Positions 23,901 through 35,131 are shown, counted from the stretch's first letter. The stretch: DNA of 64,000 bases from Ailurus styani (GCA_002007465.1 LNAC01000009.1:2175414-2239413), one strand, 5' to 3'. Numbers and translations are program-made. The notes: a model not told the origin generated them from the sequence alone.

Positions 23901-26900
23901 CCTTTTCCACATTCGGCCATGTCACTTGCCCTGGCCCCTGTTCCCGGACTACCAGGGATAAAAATACTAGTGACCGGGATCTCCTGCCCAAGGTCCAGCC
24001 AGCCATTCGGGGCTACCACCTGCTTCTCTTAAAGGGACCAGGGCACCCGAAGAATTCTGGCTCAGACTCCAGCCCGTGGTCCCCGTGTTGGGAGCCAAGG
24101 GCAGCCCAGGTGTCAGGTGTGATTGGCGTGGTCCAGACCACCCAAGGAGGAAGGTCAGGTTGAGAGAGGTGGCCTGGGAGACACAGAGGCCCCCAAATAG
24201 GAAGGTACCTATCAGAGGGGACACCCTGAGCCACTGCCCTCCCATTTATACTCCCTGTCACCCAAGGTGCTAGGTCCCTCTATAACTGATGCTTCAGAGA
24301 AGGGTGACCTCCTTCCGGGCTCCAGGTTAAGGTTCAGGCCCTTCATGGGTAGAATCCACCAACACTGATCAGTAAACCAGCTGTAATTGTACCTCCGTAC
24401 ACCTGTGTCCTGCTAGGGCTTGGCAGAAGCATGTCCCTGGGCCCTCTGTGAGCCCTTCCTCTAGAGGTAAGAGAGAGCTGGCTCGGAAAGGCAAGCCGGG
24501 ACTCAAACACAGGTCCTGCCCGTGAACTCCTTCAGGCTTACTGCAAGCAGTGAATCAGGAGTGAAGCAATCTGTCTCCTCCTTTGACTAGGCCCCTCCCT
24601 TCACCCCACGGGTGTCCCTGATCAGGGACCTCCTGCAAGGAGTCCACACAGCTTCTGATCTCTAATTGGTCCCCCCAGGTTCGCTGCCAAATTCATCGAG
24701 GGCGTGTTGGATTTCAAGGCCATGGTTGACAAGTGAGCAGCCGCCCCCGCCCCTCCCTCCTAATTACCACAGCCACTCCAGCCTGGGCTGGGGCAAGACC
24801 CGCGCTGGGCTGGCCCAGAGCTCCTGGCTTTCACTTCCTGTTGGCCCAGCCTCTGTTGGCGTTGGGGAGACAAGAGTGTGGGGATCGGGACACCTAGGTC
24901 CTCTGCTCCAGCTGCTGAGACCGCCACCTGGTGACACAGTCCCGACAGACCCTGGAATTAGTATCCCGGCCAGACAAAGAGGACCCCAGAGGCCGACTCA
25001 TTGCTTCATCTCTTCTGTGGCAAACCAGAGCCCAGAGAGGGAAGGGGGTTTCCGGGGTGACCCCAGCAGGCCCCGCCCCCAGGTGGAATACAGGCCTGTG
25101 ACACGCCCCCGGCTCCTACCGAGTGGGGGTCGGGACACGGCCCATGGGAGCCCCCTTCTCAGCCGTGCCCAGCAGCAGCTCCCCATCGGTGTTGTCCTCG
25201 TCCCCACTTACTTGCCTGGCGGCCCCCTCACTGTCCCTCTGCCCCCCCCCCCCGCAGTGAGACCCTGCCCGTGGAGTACCTGGGCGGTAAGCCACTGTGC
25301 ATGAATCAGTACTACCAGATCCTGTCCTCCTGCCGCGTGCCGGGCCCCAAGCAGGACACGGTCATCAGCTTCAGCAAGACCAAGAAGCCACCCATGCACA
25401 TCACTGTGGTGCACAACTACCAAGTGGGTGGGCTCCCAGCCTGCTGCAGGGGTGGAGGGGGGTAGGGCCAAAAGTCACCTTCCCAACTGCACATGCCCAT
25501 GCACCCCCCAGGAACGGGCACGCCCTGGACGTCTCCACCTGGCGTCCCACGAGGCCCCAGCCTGAGGGCAGCCAGGAGGGGCCGTGGGCCTGCCCAGCCT
25601 GGGGGAGAGCCATGCAAGGCTCTCCTCCCCTCTCCCACCCGCGGCCTGACTTGGCCCCTCGGCAGGGCCTGGGCAGGCACCACCTGTGACCTCTGGGCTG
25701 CCAAGGCCAGGAGGAGGCCAGGGGTGGGAGGTAACTGCGGCCAGTCTGAGGACACCCCCCCCACCATCTCACCCGCCTCCCTTCTCTCCACTTGCCTGTG
25801 CCCGGATAGTTTTTTGAGCTGGACGTGTACCATAGCGATGGGACACCCTTGACCTCAGATCAGATCTTCGTGCAACTGGAGAAGATCTGGAACTCTTCGC
25901 TGCAAACCAACAAAGAGCCCGTGGGCATCCTCACTTCCAACCACCGCAACTCCTGGGCCAAGGCATACAACACCCTCATCAAAGGTGCCCCTGGGTGGAG
26001 GTGGAAGGAGGAGGAAAGCCCCGCACCAGGCCCGGGGTGGCCACATTTCTCACTGAGCGCTCTCGAGTCAGAGTCCTGTTGTTGGCCCATTTCACAGACG
26101 AGGAGACTAACGCTTGGTTGGGTTTAGTTTCCCTCTATTAAGTCGCAAAGTTACAGTAACAGTCCAAGTCCTCTGGCTGGCGGACCCCACCTTTGCCTCC
26201 ACGTTCCTTCCACACCCCGTGTTGGACAGGGGCATCATCCCCAGCGCCAGACCCCTGTGCTGGCCCCCTAGAGCCACACCAGCTCTCCACGTGACCTGGG
26301 GCTTCTGTTCCCTCATTTATTTTTTTCTTTTTTGAGATTTTATTTAGTTTTGCACAAAAGTTGGGGGAGGGGCAGAGGGGGAAGGAGAGGGACCACCAGA
26401 CTCCCTTCTGAGCCCAGGGGCTCCATCTCAGACCTCACGGCCCTGAGATCCTGGCCTGAGCCCAAATCAAGTCAGGGGCTTAACTGAGCCACCCAGGCGC
26501 CCCTCTTTTTCTTCTTTTTTTTTAATGTTTATTTTTATTGTGTTGGTAATCTCTACACCCAACATGGGGCTTGAACTCACAACCCTGAGATTAGGAGTCG
26601 AGCCAGCCGGGCACCCCTCCGTTTCCTCATTTCTAACGTGGGTCTGGGATTGGGCCCTGCCTCATGGGGTGCGGGAGATGGGGGGGTGGTCTGCAGGACC
26701 CTGTTGAGTGTGAAGCTCTGACACCCACACCTAGCACTAGGCGAATGCTCTGGAAGCCTCCGAGGCCTCCCCAGGGGGTGACATTCGGCCCCATCTCGCC
26801 CCCCTCCCGCCCGCCTCTGCAGACAAGGTGAACCGGGACTCCGTACGCTCCATCCAGAAGAGCATCTTCACCTTGTGCCTGGACGCCCCCATGCCCCGGG

Positions 26901-29900
26901 TCTCCGACAACGTGTACCGCAGCCACGTGGCTGGCCAGATGCTGCACGGGGGCGGGGACAAGCTCAACAGTGGCAATCGCTGGTTTGACAAGACGCTGCA
27001 GGTGAGAACCTGGCCGGGCCAGGACTCCCCGCCCAGGACGCACTCCCAGACTTGGCCCACTGCAGCCCCAGGACTTCCTGCCCCTTGCCTGGGCGTCCCT
27101 GGCCTCCCAGCTTGTAAAGCAGGCGGGAAGCCAGCAGGGGGATGTGGCTGTAATTACCAGGCGGTCAGCCTGTCATTACTGGGCCTGGCCCAGAAACTGC
27201 TGTCACCCCTTCAGCACATCAGAGACAGCCCGGGCTGTGGGACCCGGCAGAGCGGCGCGGTCTTGGCCGTGACTTTCCCTCTCTGCACCTGTAAGACGAC
27301 TCCTGGGGAGGGCACTGCAGGGACTCGGTGAGGTGGATGGGACGTGCATGCTTTCTGTGGCCTGGAATGGGCCTGCGGCCCCTGCTGAGCGGTAGCTGTT
27401 ACTAGTGACAATAATAAGTCAGCCGAACCCCTGAGATGGCTTCAGAAAGGCGCTTCCCATGGCCCCAGCCAGCACAGAGCGTCTCCTGGGCCCTGGGCCT
27501 GACGGCTCCCTGCTCCCCTCCGTAGTTCATTGTGGCCGAAGACGGCTCCTGTGGGCTTGTTTATGAGCACGCGGCAGCAGAGGGGCCCCCCATCATCGCC
27601 CTCGTGGACCACGTCGTCGAGTTCACGTGAGTGCGCTTGCCCCACCCTCTGCCCCGTCCCCTAGCTCCTAGTGACAGGTGACACACACGGGGGAACGCCG
27701 TTCTGCCCTGCGCCTGGGAATCTGTTTCTTCAAAGGAAGCCAGAGGAAGGAAGGCCGGGGCTTGGAGTCTGTCAGACCTGAGTTTGTGTTCTGGCTCTGC
27801 CACTTCCCTGCTGCAGGACCTCGGACGAGCCCCTTGCCCTCTGCACGCCCCTCCGTGTGGCCCCTGGAAATTGGAGTGCAGGCAGTTTTCTAACGAGCAA
27901 ACCCAGGGTCTCCCTAGGCTGGCTCCCTCCAGCCTCGGGGACCCATGCCCCCCACCCCAGGCCCAGATTTGGACCCAGGCTCCCGAGGCCCCCCGTGTCC
28001 CATGCAGGAAGAAGCCCGAGCTCGTGCGGTCCCCCATGGTGCCCCTGCCCATGCCCAAGAAGCTGCGGTTCAACATCACTCCCGAGATCAAGAGTGACAT
28101 CGAAAAGGCCAAACAGAATCTCAGCATGTAAGCCCTGGGTAAGGGTTCGGGGGTGGGGGCGGGGCTTAAGTCAGGTTAAAGCTGCACAGGTGTCTTAAGT
28201 CAGATTAAAGGCCCGGGGCCTTGCTCCTGTTCTGGGGCTATCATGCTGCCAGGGACTGCTCTTGGGCCTTCCCTGCCCCTCACCCACCTCCCTCCCACCC
28301 CCCGCCCCCAGCATGATCCAGGACCTGGACGTCGTGGTGATGGTGTTCCACCACTTTGGGAAAGACTTCCCCAAGTCGCAGAAGCTGAGCCCAGATGCCT
28401 TTGTCCAGATGGCACTACAGCTGGCCTACTACAGGTGTGCCCTGCCCCCACCCTGCCGGCAGGGGAGGCACGGGGCCTGGGGCCGGGGTGGAGGTGGGGC
28501 AACCTGCCAGCGGGGGCACTCAGCCCCTTCTCCCACCCAGGATCTACAAACAGGCGTGCGCCACCTACGAGAGCGCCTCCCTGCGCATATTTCACCTGGG
28601 CCGCACCGACACCATCCGCTCTGCCTCCGTGGACTCGCTGGCCTTCGTCAAAGCCATGGATGACCCCAGTGTGACGGTGAGAGGCCCGGGGTAAGGGTGG
28701 GCGAGCTGGCCTCTCTTCCTGTATGTTCGGTCATTACACATCTATTGAGCACCTACTGTCTTCCAACCCTCTGGTGGGCCCTGGAAATCTACCAGGGGGT
28801 GGAGTCATGAATTTGGCCCTGAGCTTCGCTGAGGCCAAAGCCAAAAGGAACTGTTAGTTCATTCACTCCTCTGCAGCGACCCTCTGCCCTGGGGCTCAGG
28901 CCTTGGGGTTGGACTGACGAGTTGTAGTACCAGTTCCTGCTCTCAGGAGGCCTGGACACCAGTGCTGGCTGGGAAGTGGGCTGCTGGCGCATGGGTGGCT
29001 TGAACAGGGAAAGGAACGTGTCCTTTGACTCGCCCACCCCCTAGGAGCACCAGAAGGTGGAGCTGCTGCGGCAGGCCGTGCAAGCTCACCGAGCCTACGC
29101 CGACCAGGTGACTATGACCGAATGACCTCGTTTTCCGGCTGTCCAGGGCTGCTCGCCCTTGCATGAACCCCTCCTCCCCAAACCTTGGGGCTCTCGGGGC
29201 ACCTGCAGTCAAGCCGAATATCCCCCATTTAAAGTTGGAGAAACCGAGGCTGAGCCCAGTGACTTTTTGTTGGTCCCGTGTTAGCCTCTGGATCTTGGCG
29301 TCATGCTCTGTCCTCGGTGGCCCAGACCCTAGGACGCTGAGGGTTTGCAGGATCTGGCCAACAGCCGCGGTCCTGCCCTCTGACAGTTCGCGCTGCAGTC
29401 CAGGGGGTGGAGGCCTGGGTTCCCATCCTCCTCTGAGCACCTGAGTGTGCCAGGCTCCGTCCACATTCCATGCAGATGTCCATTTCGATCTCAGTGCCAT
29501 CCTGTAAAAGGAAATTCAGCGACCATGCCCATTTTATAGATGAAGACACAGATGAAGGTTCATATTTGAAGGTTCCAGGACGTAGGTGACCTGCCAAGGC
29601 CCCATAGCCAGGATGGGGCCAGGCCACCCAGCTGTGGGCCTGTGTTCTTAAATCCTGCCCTATCCCCTCCCTGGGCAGGTCCCTGGGCCTCAGTTTCCCC
29701 ATCTGTAAAGTGAGGACTGTCCTGCCTGGACCCTCTGTTCTCATGAGTCCAAGGGACCACTGCACAGAAGAGGCGTTGCTGCCATAGGCTTTGGGGGAAG
29801 GTCAGGGGCACCCTCTGGGCCTGCAGCTGCTGCGCCTGACCGCTCCCCCTCTCACAGGCCATCCGGGGGGAGGCCTTTGACCGGCACCTGCTGGGCCTAA

Positions 29901-30890
29901 AGCTGCAGGCCATTGAGGACCTGGTGAGCATGCCCGACATCTTCATGGACACCTCCTACGCCATCGCTATGCACTTCAACCTCTCCACCAGCCAGGTGGG
30001 CCTCTGCCCCAGAGCCATCTGGGTTTTCCTGCCCTCCGGGCCCCTGCCAGTGCCCTAGGTGCCCTGCGGTGGGATGGAACAGACCCCGCTGGAGCTGGAC
30101 AGCGGCTACACTGAATAGAGCCAAGGTCCAGAACATGGTCAGACCTCGGTGGTGGCATGATAGAGGCCACCCCACATCCACTGCAAAGGCATCTGAGTTC
30201 CGATGGAATACCTGGGGTCAGGGGGCTGTGCTACAGCTCAGGGAGCCTGAGAAGGAGTCAGATGAAGTCGACTTCATCCATTCACTGGTCAGACACAAAG
30301 GAACATCTGAGTCATGCCGGCCAGTGCCGGGCACTGGGACACAGCAGGGACAGACCACCATCCCTTTCCCTGGGGGCTCACAAAGTAGGCTGGAAGCACA
30401 GGGACGGAGGCAGTGACACCCCCCCCCAACTCCCTCTGCTGGGAAGTGCCGGGGGTCAAGGGAGGCTCAAGGAGGGAGCCCTTAAAGCTCCCTGGGGAAT
30501 GGCAAGGAAGGCCCCAAAGGAGGAGAAGTAAGGCATCGGCCGGAGAAGGGGAAGGGGCATCCCCTGGCAGAGCACAGTGCGGGCCGAGATACAGAACGGC
30601 CGGCTGGTGCCCCCGTGGGGCTGGAGGGGAGCCCACGGGGTAGGACAAAAGCCTCAGTCCCGCGCTGTCTCCAGGTCCCTGCCAAGACGGACTGCGTCAT
30701 GTTCTTCGGGCCCGTGGTCCCCGATGGCTACGGCGTCTGCTATAACCCCATGGAGGCTCACATCAACTTCTCCGTGTCGGCCTACAACAGCTGTGCTGAG
30801 ACCAACGCCGCCCGCCTGGCGCACTACCTGGAGAAGGCGCTCCTGGACATGCGCGCTCTGCTGCAGAACCACCCCCGGTCCAAACTGTGA
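17941..30890 (+). CDS. CRAT: CRAT, carnitine O-acetyltransferase (complete, 14 coding exons, 626 aa)
   Basis: CRAT catalyses reversible transfer of acetyl groups between CoA and carnitine in the mitochondrial matrix and peroxisomes, buffering free CoA. The 14 exons join in phase to 1881 nt, giving 626 aa, the usual length. The N-terminus [18 protein letters not shown] is a short mitochondrial leader. The catalytic His343 and Glu347 lie in YEHAAAEG (exon 8). CoA-site Lys419, Lys423 and Asp430 lie in [16 protein letters not shown] (exon 10). The Ser-Thr-Ser motif 552-554 ends exon 13 and Met564 lies in CVMFFG (exon 14). The protein ends Ser-Lys-Leu, a canonical peroxisomal PTS1. The start at 17941 has a purine at -3 and fits the family N-terminus. 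Oddity: residue 22 is Ala, not the Met recalled as the human peroxisomal-isoform start. The gene is head-to-head with PTPA and converges on DOLPP1. Confidence 0.98.
17968..20364. other. CRAT intron 1
   Basis: It holds minus-oriented MIR fragments around 18145-18235 and 18870-18930 and pyrimidine-rich sequence at 19660-19960. Two ATGs in frame with exon 2 (20338 and 20347) sit just before its acceptor. Confidence 0.8.
20365..20628 (+). CDS. CRAT: CRAT coding exon 2
   Basis: 264 bp after a CTGCAG acceptor. It starts [20 protein letters not shown] and ends KKENW before GTGAGT. It contains no methionine codon in frame. Confidence 0.97.
20629..23388. other. CRAT intron 2
   Basis: It contains a plus CAN-SINE (22876-23075), a MIR-like piece near 22010-22075 and G-runs at 22297-22322. 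No other exon was seen. Confidence 0.75.
22876..23075 (+). repeat. CAN-SINE with target-site duplication
   Basis: Flanked by GTGTGTAAGAG at 22865-22875 and 23076-23086. Confidence 0.93.
23389..23507 (+). CDS. CRAT: CRAT coding exon 3
   Basis: 119 bp, [19 protein letters not shown] to DLQGQL plus two bases of an Arg codon. The donor is GTGAGT. Confidence 0.97.
23508..25257. other. CRAT introns 3 and 4
   Basis: The spacer around exon 4 holds a minus-oriented MIR fragment near 23620-23740. The rest is GC-rich and unrecognised. Confidence 0.65.
24679..24732 (+). CDS. CRAT: CRAT coding exon 4
   Basis: 54 bp, [17 protein letters not shown], with split codons at both ends. It contains the first in-frame Met after Met1. 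Confidence 0.96.
25258..25423 (+). CDS. CRAT: CRAT coding exon 5
   Basis: 166 bp, [19 protein letters not shown] to ITVVHNYQ. The acceptor follows an almost pure C polypyrimidine tract; the donor is GTGGGT. Confidence 0.97.
25810..25984 (+). CDS. CRAT: CRAT coding exon 6
   Basis: 175 bp, [20 protein letters not shown] to [11 protein letters not shown] plus one base. The donor is GTGCCC. Confidence 0.97.
26331..26502 (-). repeat. CAN-SINE
   Basis: Reverse complement of the head (GAGCCACCCAGGCGCCCC) at the right end; T-rich left end. Confidence 0.9.
26515..26620 (-). repeat. CAN-SINE, older subtype
   Basis: Contains the minus-strand box AACATGGGGCTTGAACTCAC and ends in a degenerate head. Confidence 0.85.
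26823..27001 (+). CDS. CRAT: CRAT coding exon 7
   Basis: 179 bp, [20 protein letters not shown] to [11 protein letters not shown]. The acceptor is GCAG and the donor GTGAGA. Confidence 0.97.
27526..27626 (+). CDS. CRAT: CRAT coding exon 8 (catalytic histidine)
   Basis: 101 bp, [20 protein letters not shown] to HVVEF plus two bases. It carries the catalytic His343 and Glu347 by position. The acceptor is TAG and the donor GTGAGT. Confidence 0.97.
28008..28127 (+). CDS. CRAT: CRAT coding exon 9
   Basis: 120 bp, [20 protein letters not shown] to KAKQNLS plus two bases. The donor is GTAAGC. Confidence 0.97.
28312..28434 (+). CDS. CRAT: CRAT coding exon 10 (CoA-binding residues)
   Basis: 123 bp, [19 protein letters not shown] to QLAYY plus two bases. 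It includes the Lys419/Lys423/Asp430 CoA-contact cluster. The donor is GTGTGC. Confidence 0.97.
28541..28676 (+). CDS. CRAT: CRAT coding exon 11
   Basis: 136 bp, [20 protein letters not shown] to KAMDDPSVT, including the RTDTIRSAS substrate-site segment. The donor is GTGAGA. Confidence 0.97.
29045..29107 (+). CDS. CRAT: CRAT coding exon 12
   Basis: 63 bp, [20 protein letters not shown] plus Gln. The acceptor is TAG and the donor GTGACT. Confidence 0.95.
29858..29995 (+). CDS. CRAT: CRAT coding exon 13
   Basis: 138 bp, [20 protein letters not shown] to [10 protein letters not shown]. It ends with the family Ser-Thr-Ser motif. The donor is GTGGGC. Confidence 0.97.
30675..30890 (+). CDS. CRAT: CRAT coding exon 14 with stop
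   Basis: 216 bp, [20 protein letters not shown] to NHPRSKL and a TGA at 30888-30890. The last three residues are a PTS1. Confidence 0.97.
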   Translation, partial: VPAKTDCVMFFGPVVPDGYGVCYNPMEAHINFSVSAYNSCAETNAARLAHYLEKALLDMRALLQNHPRSKL

Positions 30891-31538
30891 GCCCCCCGCC
30901 CCCCACCGCGCTCAGGCCTGCGGGTGTCACCGCCCACCCCGGGAGTGGCCCGCCCACCGGGGGTCCGCTCCCTTGCTCCCTCCCGCACCCGGACCCTGCA
31001 GATCTGACGCCTGCAGGGCCCTGCCGGCCGGAGCCTGTGTCTTCCATGGCTCAGCCCCAGCCTGTGCTGGGGCCCGGGGCCTGGGCTGAGTTCCAAGGCT
31101 GAGTAGGACGGAAGGCCCAGGCGCCCGGAGCGTCACCCATGAGCCCGCCTACAGGGAAAGGAACCAGAAGAGCCCGTCCCTCGCCAGGGCAGCAGACTGG
31201 GAAGTCCTTCTCTTGCTAGCTTGGCTCTAGCCAGCCCCCTGTACGCGGCTGGGCCGGTGTCTGTACCCCGACCCCCAGGCTCTCAAGGATCTAGAGACAG
31301 GACTATCTAGAGCCAGGGGCTCCAGGTCTCCCCAAGGCTGGGGCCAGGGTGCAGGGTGTACCTGGAAGGGAAACCCAAGGCCTCGACCGTGCCCCCCCTG
31401 CCTGGCTGTACCATCTTCCCCGGGGGGCTCTGTGCTCTCTCGGGTGATGTGGCCCGTGAGCCCCGACTCGCTCGCTTCCATTCAGCTTGATTCCTGAACC
31501 ACGTTGATGGTTGTGTAACAGTGACACGCAAGGTGATT

Positions 31539-31544
31539 AATAAA
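31539..31544 (+). terminator. CRAT: CRAT polyadenylation signal
   Basis: An AATAAA hexamer about 650 bases after the stop codon, with GT-rich sequence just downstream. It is the first plausible signal after CRAT. Confidence 0.75.
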
Positions 31545-32786
31545 GGAGAAATTGGTCGGTGGAGAGGTGTTTCAGCCGAGAGGGCAGGCAGGCGGGGCGG
31601 GGTGGACACTTTGCTTCCTCTCGACTTGCCCTCTCCATTTTGTGGATGCGGAGACAAGCGCAGAGAGGTTAAGGTCACCAGGTCACTAAATGGCAGAGAT
31701 TTCCAGAGGAGCCCCCCAGAGCCACGCACCGAGCCCCAACACCACACCCACTCAGACAACCCGGGGCGGCCGGTGGAGGAGAAAGGAGCCAGGGGTGGAA
31801 ACCGGCCCAGACTCGGGCCCATGAGCTGGTGATGGAGGAGGACAGAGGGCTGAGGCCGGGAGGCACAGGAAGGTGCCAGCTGGACCAAGGCTCTGACAGG
31901 TGGAACTAACCTGTGCTGGGCTCCGGGGACTGTCCGGCCTCACTGGGCCTGCTCCCAGCCACGCAGAGGGGGCACTCGGCGTCCTCGCTCTCTGGTGAGG
32001 TTAGGAGAGACGATGCCCCTTCCCCGAAATCCCGGGGAGCCAGAGGTGGGGCCCAGAGAGTGGGGTGTTGCCCTAGGCCTGGCCACTCCTCAGGCCCCCA
32101 GTAGGGGGGGCAATGCCAAGAGAAGGGGTACGGAGTGCCCTCCCCTCAGGGGCCGTGGGCAGGAAGGCCTCCCAAGAGAAGCCCCGGCACACAGCCTCCA
32201 CCCCGCCGCTGGAGAGCTTCGGCGGACCCTGGGCTTCCCGGGGCCTGGGTGTCCTCGTCCATCGGTTCGAGGGAGATGGTGCTGCTCCCTTGGGGGCTCC
32301 TGGGAGTCCCAGGGGCAGGCCCGCCGCAGGAGCTGAGTGGGTGCACAGGTGAGTCCTGCGGCGGGGGGGAGGGGCGCGCCCAACCAGCCCCGGGCAGCAG
32401 GGGAGCAGGACCCTGCCTGGACAGACACCCAGAGCTCCGGAGGCTTTAAGCACCGCATGGGTCTGAATAGAAGGCCAAACGATCCTTCGGAGGTGAGGAA
32501 CCGCTACAGAGGCTCACTCAGTTCTCTGGGGCCGAAAGTACTGTTTGGAGAAGACGCATTTAGCACAGATGACCACATGCAGCGTGGGACGGAATGCTGG
32601 GGGTGGGGTGGGGGTGGATGGAAGGCAAAGGGACACTGATCCAGTCATTATGCCTGAGGGCATGACAGGTGACTTCACACTTTGTGAGTGTTGGATGGGG
32701 ACAAGTAAGTGTTCTAAAGGTCCCTGGACACTCTGGGAGGGGTCGGGGAGATCACACGTATCTGTGGGATGTTTTAAATCCAACTG

Positions 32787-32932
32787 GGAGCGCTTGGGTG
32801 GCTCAGTTGGTTAAGCGTCTGACTTTGGCTCTGGTCATCATCTCAAGGTCCTGGGATCAATCCCTGCTCGTACCCCCTCCTACCCCCTGCCCCGTCCCAA
32901 ATAAACAATACTTTTAAAAAATAAATAAAAAG
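32787..32932 (+). repeat. CAN-SINE
   Basis: GCTTGGGTGGCTCAGTTGGT head and an A-rich tail with AAATAAA. Confidence 0.88.
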
Positions 32933-33123
32933 TAAAACCAACTGTCTGAATGCTATGCCAACGGACACTTGCTTCTTGGGATGAAGTTTCTAGGGATAGC
33001 GTCATGCATTTAGCCAGTGGACGCAGAGGACGGTTGGCCCCAGCAGCCAGCAGACCCTGATGCCAATGATGCAGGTGAAGAACTTGGTTTTGTGGGGGGA
33101 GGGGGCTTGCTAAGTAGGAGTGC

Positions 33124-33187
33124 AAAAGAATGACTCTAAAGTGCTCGCTTCGGCAGCACATATACTAAAAAAAAGAATGACTCTAAA
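33124..33187 (+). pseudogene. U6 snRNA 5' fragment, retroposed, with target-site duplications
   Basis: Bases 33141-33170 match the first 30 bases of U6 snRNA, including CTCGCTTCGGCAGCACATAT. They are flanked on both sides by the same 17 bases, AAAAGAATGACTCTAAA (33124-33140 and 33171-33187). The rest of U6 is absent. The structure is that of a LINE-mobilised, severely 3'-truncated copy; it cannot be a working U6 gene. Confidence 0.93.
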
Positions 33188-34086
33188 TATATTTTATGCA
33201 ATACATTATTAAATTTGAACCTGTGATACAATGAATGAATGGAAGATTACTTGGTTTTTTTTTTACCTAGATCCCCTAAAAGTTTGTCCAGGTTGACACA
33301 GACTTGCTTTGGGCTCTTTTCACTGGGAAGGTACAGGGGCTGGAGCCTGCCAGGTGAGGTGAGGGCCAGACCACCTGGGGCCCCATACAGGTGGGAATCT
33401 CCTAAGACAGGATAGTGTTTTAGGGAAGATGCCGAGGAATGGGTTGAAGCAGGCCTGGCTGGGCTGCGGATGAGGGAGCCAAGGGCGGAGACTTCACTGT
33501 CCCTGGGGAGGGACGGATGGGGCCCTGGACCCAGAGTGGCCTGGCAGGGGGGACGAGATGTTGAAAGAGGGTGCTCACGTATGAAGTAGTCAGCTAGGCT
33601 TGGGGCCCAGACTGAACAGGACAAGTCAGGCTGCCTGTCAGAGATGGTGGACTCTCAATGGGGGTGAAGCCAGCGAGTCCACCGGGGACTCAGGGAACCC
33701 CCAGAGTTCAATGGACAGCCCCCTTTCTTCTCTCCTCCCTGCCTGCTGGATTTTTGTCCCACCTGTCCTCCAGCTCACTTGTTCTCTTCAACTGTGTCCA
33801 GTCTGGCTTACACCTACCTATTGGGCTCTTCTCGTTTCTTAGCTATTCTATTCTTCACTTTTGATTCATTTTAGTAACTGCCAGGTCTCGCTCTAGTTTC
33901 CTGTCCCCAGATATTTTCAAGATTGTCTTTTATTTCCTTAGAACAGTAGAACAATTTCGTCTGTGCCTGATCATTTCAGTATCATCCTGGTGTTTCTGGG
34001 TCTGCCTGGGTTGCCTGCTTTCTGCTGGTTCTGTCATGGTACCACTTCCTTCTGTACCTGGCCATCTCGGTCTGTATTTTGTGCAC

Positions 34087-34224
34087 CATGATCCCAGGGT
34101 CCTGGGATGGAGCCCCACGTCGGACTCCCTGCTCGGCGGGGAGCCTGGTTCTCCCTCTTCCCCTCCCCCTGCTTGTGTTCCCTCTCTCTGTCAAATAAAT
34201 AAATAAAATCCTTAAAAAAAAAAG
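34087..34224 (+). repeat. CAN-SINE, 5'-truncated
   Basis: Starts within the ATGATCCCAGGGTCCTGGGA box; ends in AAATAAATAAATAAAATCC. Confidence 0.88.
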
Positions 34225-34249
34225 AAAGAAAGAAAAACTTGTCACACAG

Positions 34250-34422
34250 GGGCGCCTGGTGGCTCAGTTGGTTAAGTGTTTGCCTTTGGCTCAGGTCCTA
34301 ATTCAGGGTCCTGGGATCGAGCCCCGTGTCAGGCTCTGAGCACAGCGGGGAGTCAGCTTGTCCCTCTCCCTCTGCCCCCACTCATGCTCTCTCTCTCTCT
34401 AATAAATAAAATGTTCAAAAAT
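34250..34422 (+). repeat. CAN-SINE
   Basis: GGGGCGCCTGGTGGCTCAGT head, CT run and AATAAATAAAATG tail. Confidence 0.9.
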
Positions 34423-35131
34423 TACGTACACAAATAACCGAAGTCTTGGATGAAGTTTCCGCCAGACATTTGTCTGCTTTTGCCACATACCTGGGGTGAG
34501 GTCAACGTGACTGAATGTCAAGGTTCTGTGGACCCAGCAGGGATCCAAACCCAACTTCCAAGCTCATGTGAGGACAGACAGTTCTGGTTCTCCCTGACCC
34601 TAACAGAGGGCGTGGTTGTTCGGCATCTCAGCTGTGTGAATCACCCCTTGGGGGTGACCCGTGCCCATGTCACTCCCACAAGGCCTCCGAACACCTGGCT
34701 CCGTCTGCAGCTGTATCTTCCAAAGCAAGACACTCACCGAATTAATTAAACAGGAGGTGGAGGCTGCAGAGGCTTCGGAAGGGCACGCTTGCCCAGTCCC
34801 CCAGGGCTGCCCCACGGAGTGAGACAGAGGCCGACGGCAAAGCCAGAGCCAGCCAGCACCACACAGCGGGGCAGAGCAGGGCCGCCAAGAGGGGGAACCT
34901 GTAACTGAACAGGAGGCAACAAGGTCTCCTCAGACGCTGGTGGGAGACGTCACACAGGCTGTTCGAGCCCCAAGTCTGGGGGCTGGAAGGGACTCGATGT
35001 CTTGGAGATGTCTATGATTTTATGGTATTAACCACATCCCTGCCCCTCAGGGTCGCATGTCCCCACGGCCACCCCCCAGGCTCCTCTCGTGAGCTCAGGC
35101 AACATAAGCTCGAGCCGCCAGAGTTCAAGAT

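Larger units (their letters stand above)
25985..26822. other. CRAT intron 6
   Basis: It holds two minus-strand SINE copies of different age (26331-26502 and about 26515-26620). Confidence 0.75.
27002..30674. other. CRAT introns 7-13
   Basis: These are short introns between exons 7 and 14. A plus-oriented MIR piece lies near 27745-27870 and a MIR-core-like stretch near 28730-28790. Introns 12 and 13 (about 0.7 kb each) show no other recognisable element. Confidence 0.6.
31565..35114. other. Intergenic spacer between converging CRAT and DOLPP1
   Basis: It holds SINEs at about 32787-32932, 34087-34224 and 34250-34422 and a U6 snRNA micro-retrocopy (33141-33170). A MIR-like piece lies near 31630-31690. 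No gene is recognised. Confidence 0.75.

Noticed and set aside
33141..33170. Functional U6 snRNA gene
   Set aside because: Only 30 of about 107 bases exist, and there is no downstream T-run terminator. It is a retroposed fragment.
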